From Pseudisothecium myosuroides (lineage: Eukaryota; Streptophyta; Bryopsida; Hypnales; Lembophyllaceae), in NCBI GenBank assembly GCA_951799445.1, contig OX637288.1:49615288-49679287 (forward strand): a stretch of 64,000 nucleotides of DNA. Reading direction: 5' to 3'. Shown here in pieces: positions 47,505 through 60,571 of this stretch; the stretch's first letter is position 1, and every line of letters begins with the position of its first letter. The translations under genes and the position numbers were made by a program. The notes beneath the pieces were generated by a model. It made no database searches, was not told the DNA's origin, and saw only the letters and a program-made list of their open reading frames with translations.

Positions 47505-49550
47505 CGTGGAGAACACTCAGATTGACTGCTGCCTGTGTCCGATTGTTTTCAGGTGTCTCTGTGAAATCCACTGTGTCCAATTCATAGTGGGGCTGCAGAG
47601 GTGAGGGTAGCACGGCCTGTAGATAGCATCGAGGTGATCTAGACAGGGAGCACCATTTAATCTCTCAATTGATAAGATTCTCAGGTTGAATCCCTTGGAA
47701 GTCGGAACCGACTGTCCTTGGAACCCTAAATCACTGCTCGCCGTATATCATTCGCAAGCGTGAAGTGAATACTGCGACGTTTGATTGAAGCACACTCTTA
47801 TGCACTGGCATTGTCTCCTGAACTGCTTAAAACGGACTGCACACACTCCTAGTAACGTTGCAACCTCCGCCGTGTCTCCGTCCAGTCATTAGGGTTAGCG
47901 GTCGTGGAGCTTACTCGCTCATGCCTAGTGTCTGGTTGACTGCGGACTTACTTCAGGAACTCTGGACGCTAAGATCTTAGTGCTTGTTGCCCCCGAATGC
48001 ATTGTTCGTTTGTCGGTTCATCTTTACTCCAATTGATCTGCAGAACTTTTGGTGGTGCTGTCTTTTGCCATGGAGATCAGTAATCGGGATAAACTCTCCG
48101 CTGGAATAGAGAATTTGTTTTCGTTTTGGTGGACTGTTTCTAGACCTACAGTTCGTATCTTCCAATTTGATCCAAGGTTTTCAGAAATTAGGGTTTGGAT
48201 TTTTTGAGGGATTGTGACTTGTCTAAGCGGTCATACATCAAGTATTGGGGTTTGTGGGGGGGCTATGTTGAATGTCAAAAGTGGGCTTGCATTGTCATCG
48301 AGAGCGAGCTGTTGTAGAACGGCTTACATCCGGGCTTTGCATTTAGTGTGTTTTGGAAGATTTTATGGTGCTGTAGTTGATCTTATAAACGTATATCAGG
48401 GGAAGGTCTGCTACGTGACATTCGTGTGCATTCTGTAATTGTGTCCACGACATGAACCATGTAGGTGTTGCAGACTGTGCTCATAGCCTCTGGCTCTTCT
48501 CAGAGAGTTCACTACTGTCGTGTGAGGGTAGTGACGCTTAGAGGTTTTGCCAGTCTCAATGCATGCAAGTTTCACTATGGTGGCAAGTAATGATTGACAA
48601 GTGGGGGCAAGTTGAATGATGTAGCGCGCAAGTGAAGTCGAGTAGTGCGGAGAAGCTGTGATTGGCAAGGGTCTAGCAATTGTGGTTGATTTTGCTGTAG
48701 TTTTGTAGTTTTGTTCATAGGAGGATTTTCTTAAGATCATAGTACGATACCTGTAGTGCAGGTTTGGTCTTAAATTGTGGTAAAAACAGATGCCATTTTT
48801 TTCAAAAAGATTTCTTGTATGGAGAAATAAAAAATTATTCAAAATTATTTCTATTTTTTGCATTTACAAGCCGTACTTAAGAAAGGATTAGTGTGCCCTG
48901 TGCCTTTGTCACAGTATAATAAAATAAAAATAAGAGTGATTTATTAATTATTTTAGAAACTTTGAAATTGATTATCTTCTCTGTTGTGAGTTGGAACCTT
49001 GTGAAACAAAGCCTGTGTATGCCTCCTGGTAGAGAGCTTTCTGACGGCACCGAGAATGCAATTAGGGGACACATGGTTCCAAAGATCTCAATGTAACAAA
49101 ACAAACAAAATAAATATAACAAACTACCTCATTTAAGGTATTGATACGAAAACATTTGGTAGAGAATTGTTGATCTTTAGATACAATTGGATTACATGTC
49201 CTTTGTGTTTATTCTTCATGACATGATTTTTCTTTGGCATTATTATTGGCAACTATTTCTCCGTTAGTTGACCTATTTTGCCATGATCTAGTTTCTAACA
49301 TGGAAATGCTACCATATGAGTGGGATGTGGAGTTTAGAGCCTAGAGCTTAGGTTTGGTGAACCTAGAGCTTATTTTAGAAGGTTTTCTTGTAAATATAGC
49401 TATCTTTGAAAGGTGCAAGTAGTACCTTATAACCATTGAAGGTATCCTATAACATAAGATACCTTATAGATAGTGTTATAAGTACCTATAGTATATGTAT
49501 CGTATAACAAAAAATTTGGCCTAATATATTGTTTGTTTAACATATGAGTC
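47505..49550. other. 3' flank of RanBPM and intergenic DNA
   Basis: GC content falls gradually to about 48700; AATAAA occurs at about 48825. The stretch is probably 3' UTR followed by AT-rich DNA. No other gene supported. Confidence 0.45.
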
Positions 49551-49554
49551 AAAA

Positions 49555-50311
49555 ATTATGCCTAATATGTTGTTTGTTTGTCAACTCGGCCAGTCTAGGC
49601 AAATCTAAAAAAATCACTTTTTTCTAAAACAAAAATTTGAAATTGATTTTCTAGATTTATATATACATGGAAAGCTTTGAATCATTCCATTTTTATCAAT
49701 GAATGAAAGGTTTATGAGGAGTTTTAGTTTGCCAGTAGTTATGGACTCTCTATCTAAACTAAGCTTTGAGGTCGTCTGTTTCACTTAGTTTTCAATTTTT
49801 TTTGAAAAAAATAAAATCATAGGATGTTTATAACAACAATGCAATCATTGGGATTGACATTTTTCAATTCCATAATTAACTTCTTAACAATGTTGTATTT
49901 TGAATCATTCTCTACTTCTTTCTACTTATTATTTTTGCCTATATGTTGTATAATTCCAAATGATTTGAAATTTTTTAAGCATGTAGGCAACTTGTTTAGG
50001 AAAAAGAATTCTAAGAAGCACCACCATTTTGGACATATTTCCATACAAAAGTGAGCTTGTGAAGTACAACTGCCCTGTTTTTTGTAGGGCTCAAAAAAAG
50101 ATTTTTGCTAATTCAAACGCTAATGTCTTGCAATCCACATGGTGGAAAATTTTGAAATCTTTTCCACATATTCTAAAACTACCATACTATAAGATCCTAT
50201 GGTTACTTGTCTCCAAAAATGTTTTTTTTTCTAAAATTTGGTACTTGTACTAGAAATGGCAATTTTGGATCGTTTTTGGTTAAAACATAGTCAAGGAACC
50301 TTAGGGGTTAA
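49555..50311 (+). repeat. Family B fragment with intact 3' end
   Basis: Follows family B from the CATGGAAAGCTTTGAATCATT segment to CCTTAGGGG then TTAA (50308-50311). The 5' end is missing. Confidence 0.5.
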
Positions 50312-51542
50312 ATTTGAACGTTAAAAATGTTTACAAAAATTTAGTAGCACTACAGATGACAATACAATGCTCACTTTTGACATATTGGATGTACTTGAAT
50401 AGTATAAGTCTATGAATTCATTTTCTCCAATTAATTCCTAGCAATTGAAATTAGAACACCTTCTTTGACCTATCTTTTGAAAAGATGCAAGTAGGTCTTG
50501 TTCTTCCAATTCCCTTCCCTGTTTTTGAAAAAAATCCAGAGCCATTGATCTAAAAATTCCTTCCCCCTCTCCAATTAAAAAAGTAAACATTGTTGTTGTT
50601 GATTGCCATTGTGAGAGATGATCTTGGCTATTGGCACTTTGGGATACAAAATATAATACGGAATATGGAATACATATGGTATGTAGAATATATATGTATC
50701 CATATGAAATACGGATACTAATTACACAATTATATATACCTCAAAAGATGCTTAATGCATAGTATCTCAAAAGACACATATGTATTGCTTCATGTTCATG
50801 ATTAGAGTTTTTTGTTGTTGGTAGTGTTCAGTATTCTCAATGATGTTTTAAAACTACTTCAATCAATTCTTTTAATGTTGTGCAAGAAACAACTAAAAGT
50901 GAATTCAAGCCATTTTTCACCTCCTGTAAGATCTCAAAGGTATGTTTCTGATTTCCAGCCTTCTTTGAATCTCCATCAAATACAAAATTTGTATTGAATT
51001 TTTTCTTTCTTTATAATTTATAATTTTATATGCTTTTCCTAGACTGGGTGTTGGAACATATTTTGTGATTATGTGATTATGTCATTTTGATTTTTTGATT
51101 TTTATTTTGTAATGTTGTGATTTTGTGATTTTGTAATTGAATGACATGCTCGCAAATTCGAAGTATATGCAGTAAACTTGTTCAGTATTAGAGTGTGTTT
51201 GAAATCTGAATGCTGAATTTTTATGATAGTTGTATAATTATTATTTTTCAAATGTTGTAGGAAAGAGGTTGAGGAGGACAAAGAAAGAGAAGGAGACATG
51301 AGTTTGAAGACAAGGTTGTTGAAAAGATTAGGGTTTAGGATTGAATGGAAAATGATTCAATAGACTGAAAATAGATAGTGTACCCTTTTGAAAGTTTGTG
51401 TAAAATTTTTACAATCAATGGAAAATTTACACGTATACCTTTTTGTAAATTGTGTATGTTTTTTTTATTGTTTTTGACATGGTTTGTCACTATTACTAAC
51501 TAACATTTCAAAAGAGGTAGTCTGCCTAAACACAAGCAACAA
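50312..51542. other. AT-rich, low-complexity DNA
   Basis: Includes a TGTGATTATGTGATT-type low-complexity stretch at 51058-51140. No gene seen. Confidence 0.4.
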
Positions 51543-51582
51543 CTTGAGGGCTATTACACAAATTTGTGTAATAGCCCTCAAG
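51543..51582. repeat. Perfect 40-bp palindrome
   Basis: CTTGAGGGCTATTACACAAA is followed directly by its exact reverse complement, with no spacer. It could be the abutting ends of two inverted elements or a cruciform-forming site. Confidence 0.9.
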
Positions 51583-52131
51583 CTACATTAAATACAACCT
51601 TCAAAATTATGGCAAACTGCCTTAGTTCTAGGAAATACGACATATAGGTATAGATAGGTCTACAAAGAACTTTATATACTACAAGCCAAACACTTAGATG
51701 AATAAAAACTCAAATAGAGACGAAATTGAGGTCTGAATTCTAAATTATTCTAAATCTATTGTTAGCTTTATAAGGTTGGAGACAAGCGAAGTCAGTCACT
51801 GCCTCTTTTGAGGTGATAGTATAAAACCATGTACAAGCCTATTAGTAGGGTAGTCAATGAATAATTTTTGTACACATGGCATGTAGCCATTGAACAAAAA
51901 TCATTTCCAATTCCCTACATTGAAACACTCACTCTCCTAATTCACTTCCTTCCTCCTCAATGCTTTTTTGCGCATCAAACCCTAAATTACATTAAAAAAT
52001 TCAATTTCTCATTTTCCCATTTCATATAAAACTTTTACATTCAATCCTAAACCCTAATCTCTTCAACATTTTTTTCTTCAATTTCATGTCTCCTTCTCTT
52101 TCTTTGTCTCCTCGTGTTGCTAAAATTTTCT
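51583..52131. other. AT-rich intergenic DNA
   Basis: The segment around 51808-51915 recurs imperfectly at about 53100-53210 in the same orientation (ATAGTAGGGTAGT core). No gene. Confidence 0.4.
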
Positions 52132-52405
52132 CAAATGAATTAATTTGAATTCATTCTTTGAACTAAATTACTTTGAATTCACTATTTGAAAAGAATTACT
52201 TTGAATTCATTCTCTGAACTAAATTAATTTGAATTCATTCTCTCAAATGAATTCATTTGAATTCATTCTCTAAATTGAATTCATTCTTTGAAATGAATTA
52301 ATTTGAAATTCATTCTCTCAAATGAAATACTTTAAGTTCATTTTCTAAAATGAATTAATTTGAATTCATTGTCTAAAACGAACTAATTTGAATTTATTCT
52401 TCAAA
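52132..52405. repeat. AATTTGAATTCATTCT minisatellite
   Basis: Imperfect tandem units built on TTAATTTGAATTCATTCTCT, roughly 25-40 bp each. No coding potential. Confidence 0.75.
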
Positions 52406-52904
52406 ATATTTAATATACAATAATTGAATAAAAATCCTTCAATAAATTTAGATTCATTTATTCTTCTACAACCAATTACATTTTTAAAAATCAATTGTAA
52501 TATATAATTCAAGCAAGGACAGTGAAGCTAAAGAATACTTGAAATAATTCGTGCGCACCATGACAATATCAATCTCACACCAATGTGGCAACCATGAGAA
52601 TTGACACAAAATTACTAGAGACCGGCATCCAAATACAATTGCACTTGCAAGCAAGACCCAAACCTCTCTCCATAAATTTGAATCCATTAAAGGAAAGTGA
52701 GAACCCTAAAATCACTTCAACTCTTCATTTCTACACTTCAACAACTCTGGATGGCTAACGACTTTAACTGCAATTTTTTATTTATGTATTCACAATGCAC
52801 GGTAGCGGAGGGTGGTTTCAGATTTTTTTAATCTCATCCGACGGCTATTGATTTTTCACTTGGTGGAGGGAGGAAGGAAAAGGTTGCCATCCAATTCTCA
52901 GGAG

Positions 52905-55440
52905 ATAGTTTTCTTTTTGAATCGCAAGGCTATTGATTTTTGGAAGTGGTTATTGTTTTCTTTTCAAATTGCACGATTGTTATTTTTTTAAATCACATTG
53001 CACGGAGGGTAGTTTCAGGTTTTTTTAATCTCATCCGACGGCTGTTGATTTTTCACTTTTGGAGGGGGAGGGAATAGGTTGCTCGACAATTCTCAATGGA
53101 TAGTGATAGTGTAAAATCATGCACAAATGCAATAGTAGGGTAGTTAGAGAATAAACTTTGCACACGTGGCACACTATAATTGGCCAGAAATGATTTTCAT
53201 TTCCTTATATTGCATGAAACGTATTATACAAAACACGAGAAGTGTTTTGATGATTAGAATTACACTAAAAGACTATTGTGTGCAGCACAGTCACCGTAAA
53301 CCAACAGAATATAAATAGGAGCAGATGCATTTTTTGCAATGTCCTCACCATCATTCTCCACCAATCGGGTAGGACATGCAATCCCATCTTCAATATCATT
53401 CAGCACAATGACATTGTTCACTAACTCCACTTGCTATCGTATCTCATCCAAAACATTTCTTTCAAGAACTCTAAATTCATAGCAATAATCAATATTCTTT
53501 TCTTTGTAGAATAATATATTTAATTATTGAATAAATATACTTATATTAATAAAATCTTATACTCCCTCCTTGTCCTAAAATGATCTTCTGGTTTCCCTTA
53601 ATTTTATTGCAAAAAAGTTTAATACTACACTTTGGAAAGGCCTACAAAACTCAAAGTTTTAGGACAATAAGAGTGCGTTGAACTCTACTTATAGCTCAAA
53701 ATGGGTTGAAATAAGTAATGTTATTTTCAACAAAAAAATTCCCAAACATATAGTCCAACCGGAAGATTGTTTTGAGATAGAGGAAGTATTTATTTCACTA
53801 AATTTCTAAACCTTTTGAATAGCTTCTCGAACTTCCATTACAACAAGTTCAAAGTTGTGATTGCACACATATTGATCGTCAATAATATATTGAAGAAGAA
53901 AATAATCCTCATGAAAATTCTACAAATAAATTCAAAATCCATTTAAAATAGGATAGTCATTCTTTCATATTGATTAACAACTAATATCAAATCAAATATA
54001 TTTTAGTTAAGTTCTATAGTTGAATGTCTTTGAATAATATAAAACGTTATATCAGTAATAAGTGCATAACATAATATATAATTTTTTTTTAATTGAAAAA
54101 TATACAACTATTTAAATGATTAGAAATTACCATTGAATCTTTCACAAGATAAAAATTAGATGTAACTTCCAATTATTTTGTATCTTCTTTGATGGCATTA
54201 GTATCAACTTTGAAATGTACATTGTTTTCGGTGTCTATTTTTTTTCAATATTCATCTTTTTACAAGTATTGTCGGAGATGTACAATGATACCACTCCAAA
54301 AACATGTTCTTTAGGCACTATAATAAATTAAATAAAAAATTAAGTACTTTGATTCAACAACTCTTGTAAATTGTAGTCCATTCAATACACCAAATAGCGG
54401 GATGGTAACAATATGATTTAAATTAATTATCACCGTTGTATAAAAACAAATTATCATTCATATTTCATTTAAAAAAAGTTCTTTTCATTCCTACTATTAA
54501 AATGCATTTCAAAATGTTAAGTTTAAATAACATTTTAAATAACCTATATTTAAATTTGATGTTCAATTTTTTTTAAACCTTGGGGTGGAGGTGTAAGAGG
54601 TTTTGTCTTCAATTTTTTCTTCCCTATTAGAATTGCCAACTTCTCTCCTATTAACATTTCCGCCATGATTGCAATGTAGCATTAATAAGCGAATTCAACT
54701 ATGGTCTTTTAAACCTTCATCTCAAACTCTCAAAGTCTCAAATTCAATACTAAAATGCCAATTTTTTAGTACTATTTCATAACAATTATGGGTGTGTGCT
54801 TTTTTAGTACTAACTCAATCGACGATTGAATCAACACTAACGCAATCACCCATTGATTTAGTATTAAAAAAACACTCTATAAATTGGGGTTTGAAACAAT
54901 ATTAGATATGCACTTAATTTGGTAAAATTTCAGTACAAACTTAGTATCAATTCAATTGTATCCAAGAAAGCATTGAAATAGCACTCAGTCGACAATTGAA
55001 TCAACACTAACTCAATCACCCATTGAATTAGTACCATAAAAATATTCTATAAATGGGAGTTTGAAACAATACTAAATATGCACTTAATTTGATAAATTTT
55101 TGAGTACAAAATCAATATCAATTCAATTGTATCCAAGAAAGCATTGAAATAGCACTCACTTGACGATTGAATCAACACTAACTCAATCACCCATTGATTT
55201 AGTACCATAAAAGTATTCTATAAATTCTCTTACTCTATCTTTAATTATCTCCTGAGAATTGTCAGGCAACCTATTTGCCCCGCACCTCCAAAGTGAAAAA
55301 TTAGCAGCGGTCATATGAGATTAAAAAAAACCTAAGAGTACCCTCAATTGCCGTGCGATGTGAATTAGAATTATTACAAGCGTGCAATTTGAATAGATAA
55401 CAATATCCCCTTCAAAAAATCAATAGCCTTGTGATTCAAA
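52905..55440. repeat. Region bounded by imperfect inverted repeats of about 190 bp
   Basis: 52905-53097 (AATTCTCAGGAGATAG ... AATAGGTTGC) is matched in reverse by 55245-55440. Shared blocks include TTTTTTTAATCTCAT and AAGGCTATTGATTTTT. The interior is AT-rich and holds a tandem array. It may be a decayed transposon with long terminal inverted repeats; no transposase seen inside. Confidence 0.55.
54813..55222. repeat. 170-bp tandem repeat, about 2.4 copies
   Basis: Units start at 54813, 54983 and 55154 with ACTCA(A/G)TCGAC(G/A)ATTG-like words, and share CAATCACCCATTGA and GTATCCAAGAAAGC. Confidence 0.8.
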
Positions 55441-56195
55441 AAGAAAACATTAATCGTAAGATTTGACTTTAGGGAAAAAAAAATGAAAAATGAAAAATCA
55501 GCAGATGTGCAATTTAAAAAGAAAACAGTACATCCCTTCTCAAATCAACAACCATGCGATCCAAAAAGAAAATAATACCCCCCCTTGAAAAATCAATAGC
55601 CATGCAATTCGAGAAGAAAACAAAAGCCGTGTGATTTAATTTGACTTGAAGAAGAAGCTGTTAGTATCTACGCGTGCCTGCCCTGTGACTTACTTGGTGG
55701 CAATGAAGTTTATTAGCAAAATGATCACAACTCAAAATTCCATTTTAGTTTGATGCAATTTCATTTTCTTAAGAGTAATTTATTAATTTTGATTAATTGT
55801 AGATTTCAAAAAGGGTTTACATTATAACTAAATAACTACAACATCAATTGTGAACATCTCAAACTCTCAAACACTAAGTTTCAATGCCGTATCAATGACC
55901 AATTGAATTAGTACTGAGTCAAAATTTGAATGGACTTGAAAATTCCATTGGGTCAACACTTCATGATTTAATGCTTTTTTAATTCGCACTATCTCAACAC
56001 AATTTCAATCCATTTCTTATCAATACTGTTTCAATCGCCATTGATAAAGCACTAAATTAGCACCTCTAATTTGAAGGAATTGAAACATGTACATGTTAGT
56101 ATTAATTCAATCAAACATCAAAGTAATCAATAGATGTTGAAAATTTAATGAATCAATTTTGATACGGAAGCATTTGAGTTTTCCAAAAATATCCA
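55441..56195. other. AT-rich flank of the transposase gene
   Basis: Short repeats of the form AATCAATAGCCATGC(A/G)ATTC plus AAAAGAAAAC recur at about 55425, 55540 and 55590. No gene. Confidence 0.4.
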
Positions 56196-59100
56196 CTAAA
56201 ACAACCAACTCACATATTGGCTTAAAACTTGAAGGTTTAAAAAATAAGTGCCATCCTCACTAAAATTTGGAAGCACTTGAATGGCTCGTAGGATGTTTTG
56301 AACATCAAGAATCATATAAGGATCACAAATTCCTCTATCATGCTTGGCCCTAGATATAGAGACTTGAGGTTTTGTAGCTTGCCAAGTGAGCCGGGGGCAT
56401 AGAACCAACCTACTAAGGTGAGTGGCTGAAATTTCTTGATACATTTGAAGGAATGCTAAATCCTTTACAATTAGATTTTGCACATCATCTCTCAAGACAC
56501 TCTGAAAATCAACCGTAATTGTCCAAACAAGGTTAATTCAAGCTCACCAGATGCCTCCATTTGTATCGCGACGCTACTATACCATGATGAACCATAAAAG
56601 TTGCTTGTGGCCCGTATATATTGTGGCACATCACTAAAGCGCTCACCAAGACCTGCTGGAATGGCTATAGATGTAAAGACATGAAGTACCTGTACAAATC
56701 AAAGAATTAACTGTAAGCTTGTATGCATTGCAGTCCTTATTGCTTGCAAATAGAATACAAGTAACATATACTAACTATAATCCAACTTTGCTAAAAATAA
56801 TTACCAAATGTAAACAAAGTTGCACTAACATACTAGAGCTTGTGAAAACCATACCTCTCTACTTGTGAAATTGTTCTCAGATTTGTAGATGTTTAAAGTT
56901 TTGTGGAAATAGGCTTGTAGCTCTGGTTGCTCACAAATGAGGTTTCGAGCACTCTTGGATATTAAAAGTTGTGTAGAGTCAAATGTGAAGCCGTAGGCAG
57001 GATCCAACCATGAGCTTTGCAAGTTGATTTTTGCTCCCCATAGAACATTAAGACCTGTTTCCACAGCCTTAACACAAACATTACACCAATAATTAAAAGT
57101 CAAATTGAATTTCAAAACTTACTAAGTTACTCCTTCCTCTGCATCGAGGTTTCTTTACATCTACAGTAAATTATCTAGAGTTGCAGTGAGGGGATCCAAA
57201 CAAAACTTAAGTTAATGATACATTTGGCTTTGGAAACCAGTGCAGACTTGACTTGGCTTTAGTTGGCTTGGTGCAATCATCATCATGTTATTCAAACACA
57301 CAAACTTACAGGTAGTTATTAGCCGAGTGCTTGAGTGGGTTTTTTGTTGTTGGGCCATTCAACCAACAATGATAATGATAAACTAGAAGTGAACTGAGTT
57401 TAGCTTAATCGAACTAGATAGGACAACAAATAAGTGCAAGAATCTAGCCAACTTCTAAAGTAATATTAAATTCCAAGAACAATAAAACCTTTAGATGATT
57501 TAGTGATTGAATACTTACTTGGTCTAGAGTAGTATATTTTTCCTTTTGTCTCATGTCATCAAATCCCTCCATAGTGTCTTGCAACTTCTGCAAGGCACCT
57601 AGCCTTTGATTATGCCTAGCAATTTGAGGAGTAGCTTGTCTCTTATTGCTAGCTCTATATCTAGCCTTCATCAAGGTAATGTGCATCTGTTCATACATGT
57701 TAATACTATACTCCCAAGGAAGTCTAGATCGACGGATGCAGTCATTGAAATGTGACATGGCATGTATTTTCACAGTATTAAATCCTGACTTTTGCCATTC
57801 AAACATAGCTTGCTTCAAAGCTTGTACAGATCTGATTATGCAAAGATTATGTCAGAATAAAACACCCATTTAGTTATAAGATAGAAATAACATAGTAGCA
57901 TAAAAGATTGAGTATTTGATAATAAATTTAATACACTAAATTTGAAGTTGACAGCATACCTTATCATTAAAATATCCATTTCAGCTAAAGATTCTGCTGT
58001 GTGTTTTGAGCTACGAGTAGCAACTTTGTACCACTTCAAAAACAGTACAAAGGCCTTGATGACGTCATCTTTGTAGATCCCAATAAGACACAAAACAATC
58101 ACCTGAAAACAACACACAATTTCAAATAAAACTTTTAGAGCCAAATTCAAATTAATTGATTAAAAGTTTCAAGCAGATGTTCACTAAAATTGAGATTTAT
58201 CAATGCTTTTTTAGAAGTGAGCTTGAAATAACCTGCATGATTGCTTGATGTTCAAAACCTGCAAAGTTTGCATTGGATTCAAAGTATCCGCCCTTATCAA
58301 TACCTAGAATCCTGGCATTCATGAAAAAGAACTATGTTAAGAAAAGCCATATCATTGCATTTTCTTACAATTGTTCTACTATAATGATTGTTTACAAATC
58401 AAATATATAGAGAACAAATATCTTCTACTTCAAACATGCAAATTATAGTTCACCACTATTTCACCCTCATGATCATAAGGTCTAGAAATGAACACCTGTA
58501 ATGAGCATAACGTGCTTCCCTTTTGATGAGAAGAAGGCGTCGATCAAGCTCTTTCATGGCTTTCGAGTGCATAACATCTCCATCACTTGCCATAGATCTC
58601 AGTATTCCAACAAGCATCTTAAATACTCCAACATTTGTCTGATGAAGAACATCAACTTGTATTGCTAAATAAGGATTTCCAAACTCAGTGTTTCCTCCGT
58701 TAAATCCCCAAAGAGCACACTGCAAGGAAATGAACAAAAATGTTAAAGAACTAAGTTACCATGTAATCACTAATTTTCTATACAGATTGTGGTGAACCTA
58801 AATTGAACTTTCATTTATTAAAAACAATTAATATTAAAGGCAATTAATAAAACAATTGAAGGCAAATAATAACCCCAAAAGGAACTCATCTTTAAAGGTA
58901 GAGGAATATTGGAATATTGGAACAAGGTAAATGTATATTCTTACTGGGACAGGATGCAAAGACCATTCTTTGGAGAGCACAGTCAAATCTTTTTTGTTCT
59001 TTGCTTCCATCATGGTTTGATACACCTTTTGCATATCTTTCTCTGTCCTTATTGGAATTTTTTGATGAACATCACGTAAAGAATCTTTTCCGCACAAGCA

Positions 59101-60238
59101 AATGCTGCAAGGGAACTGACATTTGTTCGTATCGTATGTGCAGCTTACCTGGCAAAGGTCCCAATTAATGTCAATGATATCAATAAATGTAATGCAATTT
59201 GTCTACAAGACTACTATCCAAATATCCATGAAATCAATCATGTCAATGATATTAATGATATATCTATGATACAATCATATCAAAGATAAAATGTGAGGTT
59301 CCAAGCTTACTTTACAGCCTTCAGGATGGTCACAGATGTAAGAATAGAGTAGTGGGTAAATCCATTGTGGTACGCCATGTGGGTCTATAAGTCGAAGTCC
59401 ACTGAAAATTTACACCATAAAAACTTTATGCAGTCCTTAGCATAAACTTCAACATGATTAAATTAAAAAAGAACAAAATTAGATTTAGAAGAAATGAAAG
59501 TGAAATTCTATACCTGAAACTTGCTTTCTTTGAAGGCTCCATGATGCAAGCCAAACATTCTTGTAAGACTTCTAACTTACAAGCAAAAAAATCCACCTCT
59601 GATTTTGACATTTTGTAGTAGTACCTATATCATTTTTCCATGGTGAGTTCATACATTTGTGAAAGAACTTGACTTCTTCTAGCTTTATCAAATACAATAT
59701 TCAAATTACTAAATACAATATTCAAACTTCAATGAAGACATAAACTTACTTGAAGATAAAACATGCATTATTGCAAGGAGAGTATGGCCTTGTGGAAGGG
59801 GTCGGTTTTCACAAGCCACATTTCCTAAAGACATCACTAGTGGATAACCTTGGACTCTTCTGTTGTTGGATAATGTAGTTTGGTCACTGTAGAAAATGAG
59901 AGGCGCAATAACTGCCCCTTGGCAATTGACATGATCCTGGTTATGCACAAGCTTCAAATTGGTTAGAAAGTTTGATTATTTTCATTTGTATATAATAAAT
60001 ACTACTAAAAGTGTAATATTTAATAGGTCAATAATAAGTTATTGAGTTTGTCTCATACCTCCATAGATTTCCACCACAAACCAGTATCAGGAGTTGTTAT
60101 TGCCTCAGATGTGCAAGAATGCAATTTGAAGTTATCAGCATTAGCTGGGTTGGAAAAAAGCTCTATGAGAGCTTCTACGGGATCCTTGTAGTACATCACC
60201 ACTTCATGAGGTTCATCTAGAGAGGTAGGCAATTCATA
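56196..60238 (-). CDS. Plavaka-like DNA transposase, multi-exon
   Basis: Minus-strand exons can be chained: 60238-60059, 59936-59746, about 59630-59520, 59401-59311, 59148-58945, 58719-58496, 58311-58233, 58102-57960, 57831-57519, 57067-56855, 56689 to about 56551, and a final block 56495-56196. Nearly all junctions keep phase at GT-AG sites. Motifs in order: YYKDPVEALIELFSNP, LIFYSDQTTLSNNRRVQGYP, LVMSLGNV, DPHGVPQWIYPLLYSY, a CTYDTNKCQFPCSICLC cysteine cluster, YLAIQVDVLHQTNVGVFK, and SINMYEQMHITLMKARYRAS. These match the Plavaka transposase core in order, with candidate catalytic Asp, Asp and Glu in the second, sixth and last motifs (inferred). About 630 residues. The usual N-terminal region was not found upstream, and the frame breaks near 56500-56550, so the gene is N-terminally short and perhaps C-terminally damaged. 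Confidence 0.8.
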
Positions 60239-60571
60239 CTTCAATCACCCCTGGCACCATACATAGCTAAATGTGTAGTATATCAATGAATTAATTTGAA
60301 CTACTTACATGCTATAAATCCTTACTAATTCAACAAAACATCCAACAAAGTCACACCCTAGCACAGTGGTCACTCACTATTTGTTCTTAGTCTACTGCTA
60401 ATACAATGTTGGACTATTGCAGAGAAGTGAGTATCGCCTATTGCACAGGTAATGTTTACTAGTCTTTGCTCCTTCAAATTTCAATTGATTTGGAATGAAA
60501 TATTTTAAAATTTATTAAACAATTGAAATGTAAACATGTTTGGATTAATATGCAGGTGCATGTAATGCAAC
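60239..60571. promoter_or_regulatory. Divergent intergenic region of the transposon genes
   Basis: About 330 bp of AT-rich DNA separates the 5' ends of the two oppositely transcribed genes. No coding stretch for the missing transposase N terminus was seen. Divergent promoters are likely; exact elements not resolved. Confidence 0.4.
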
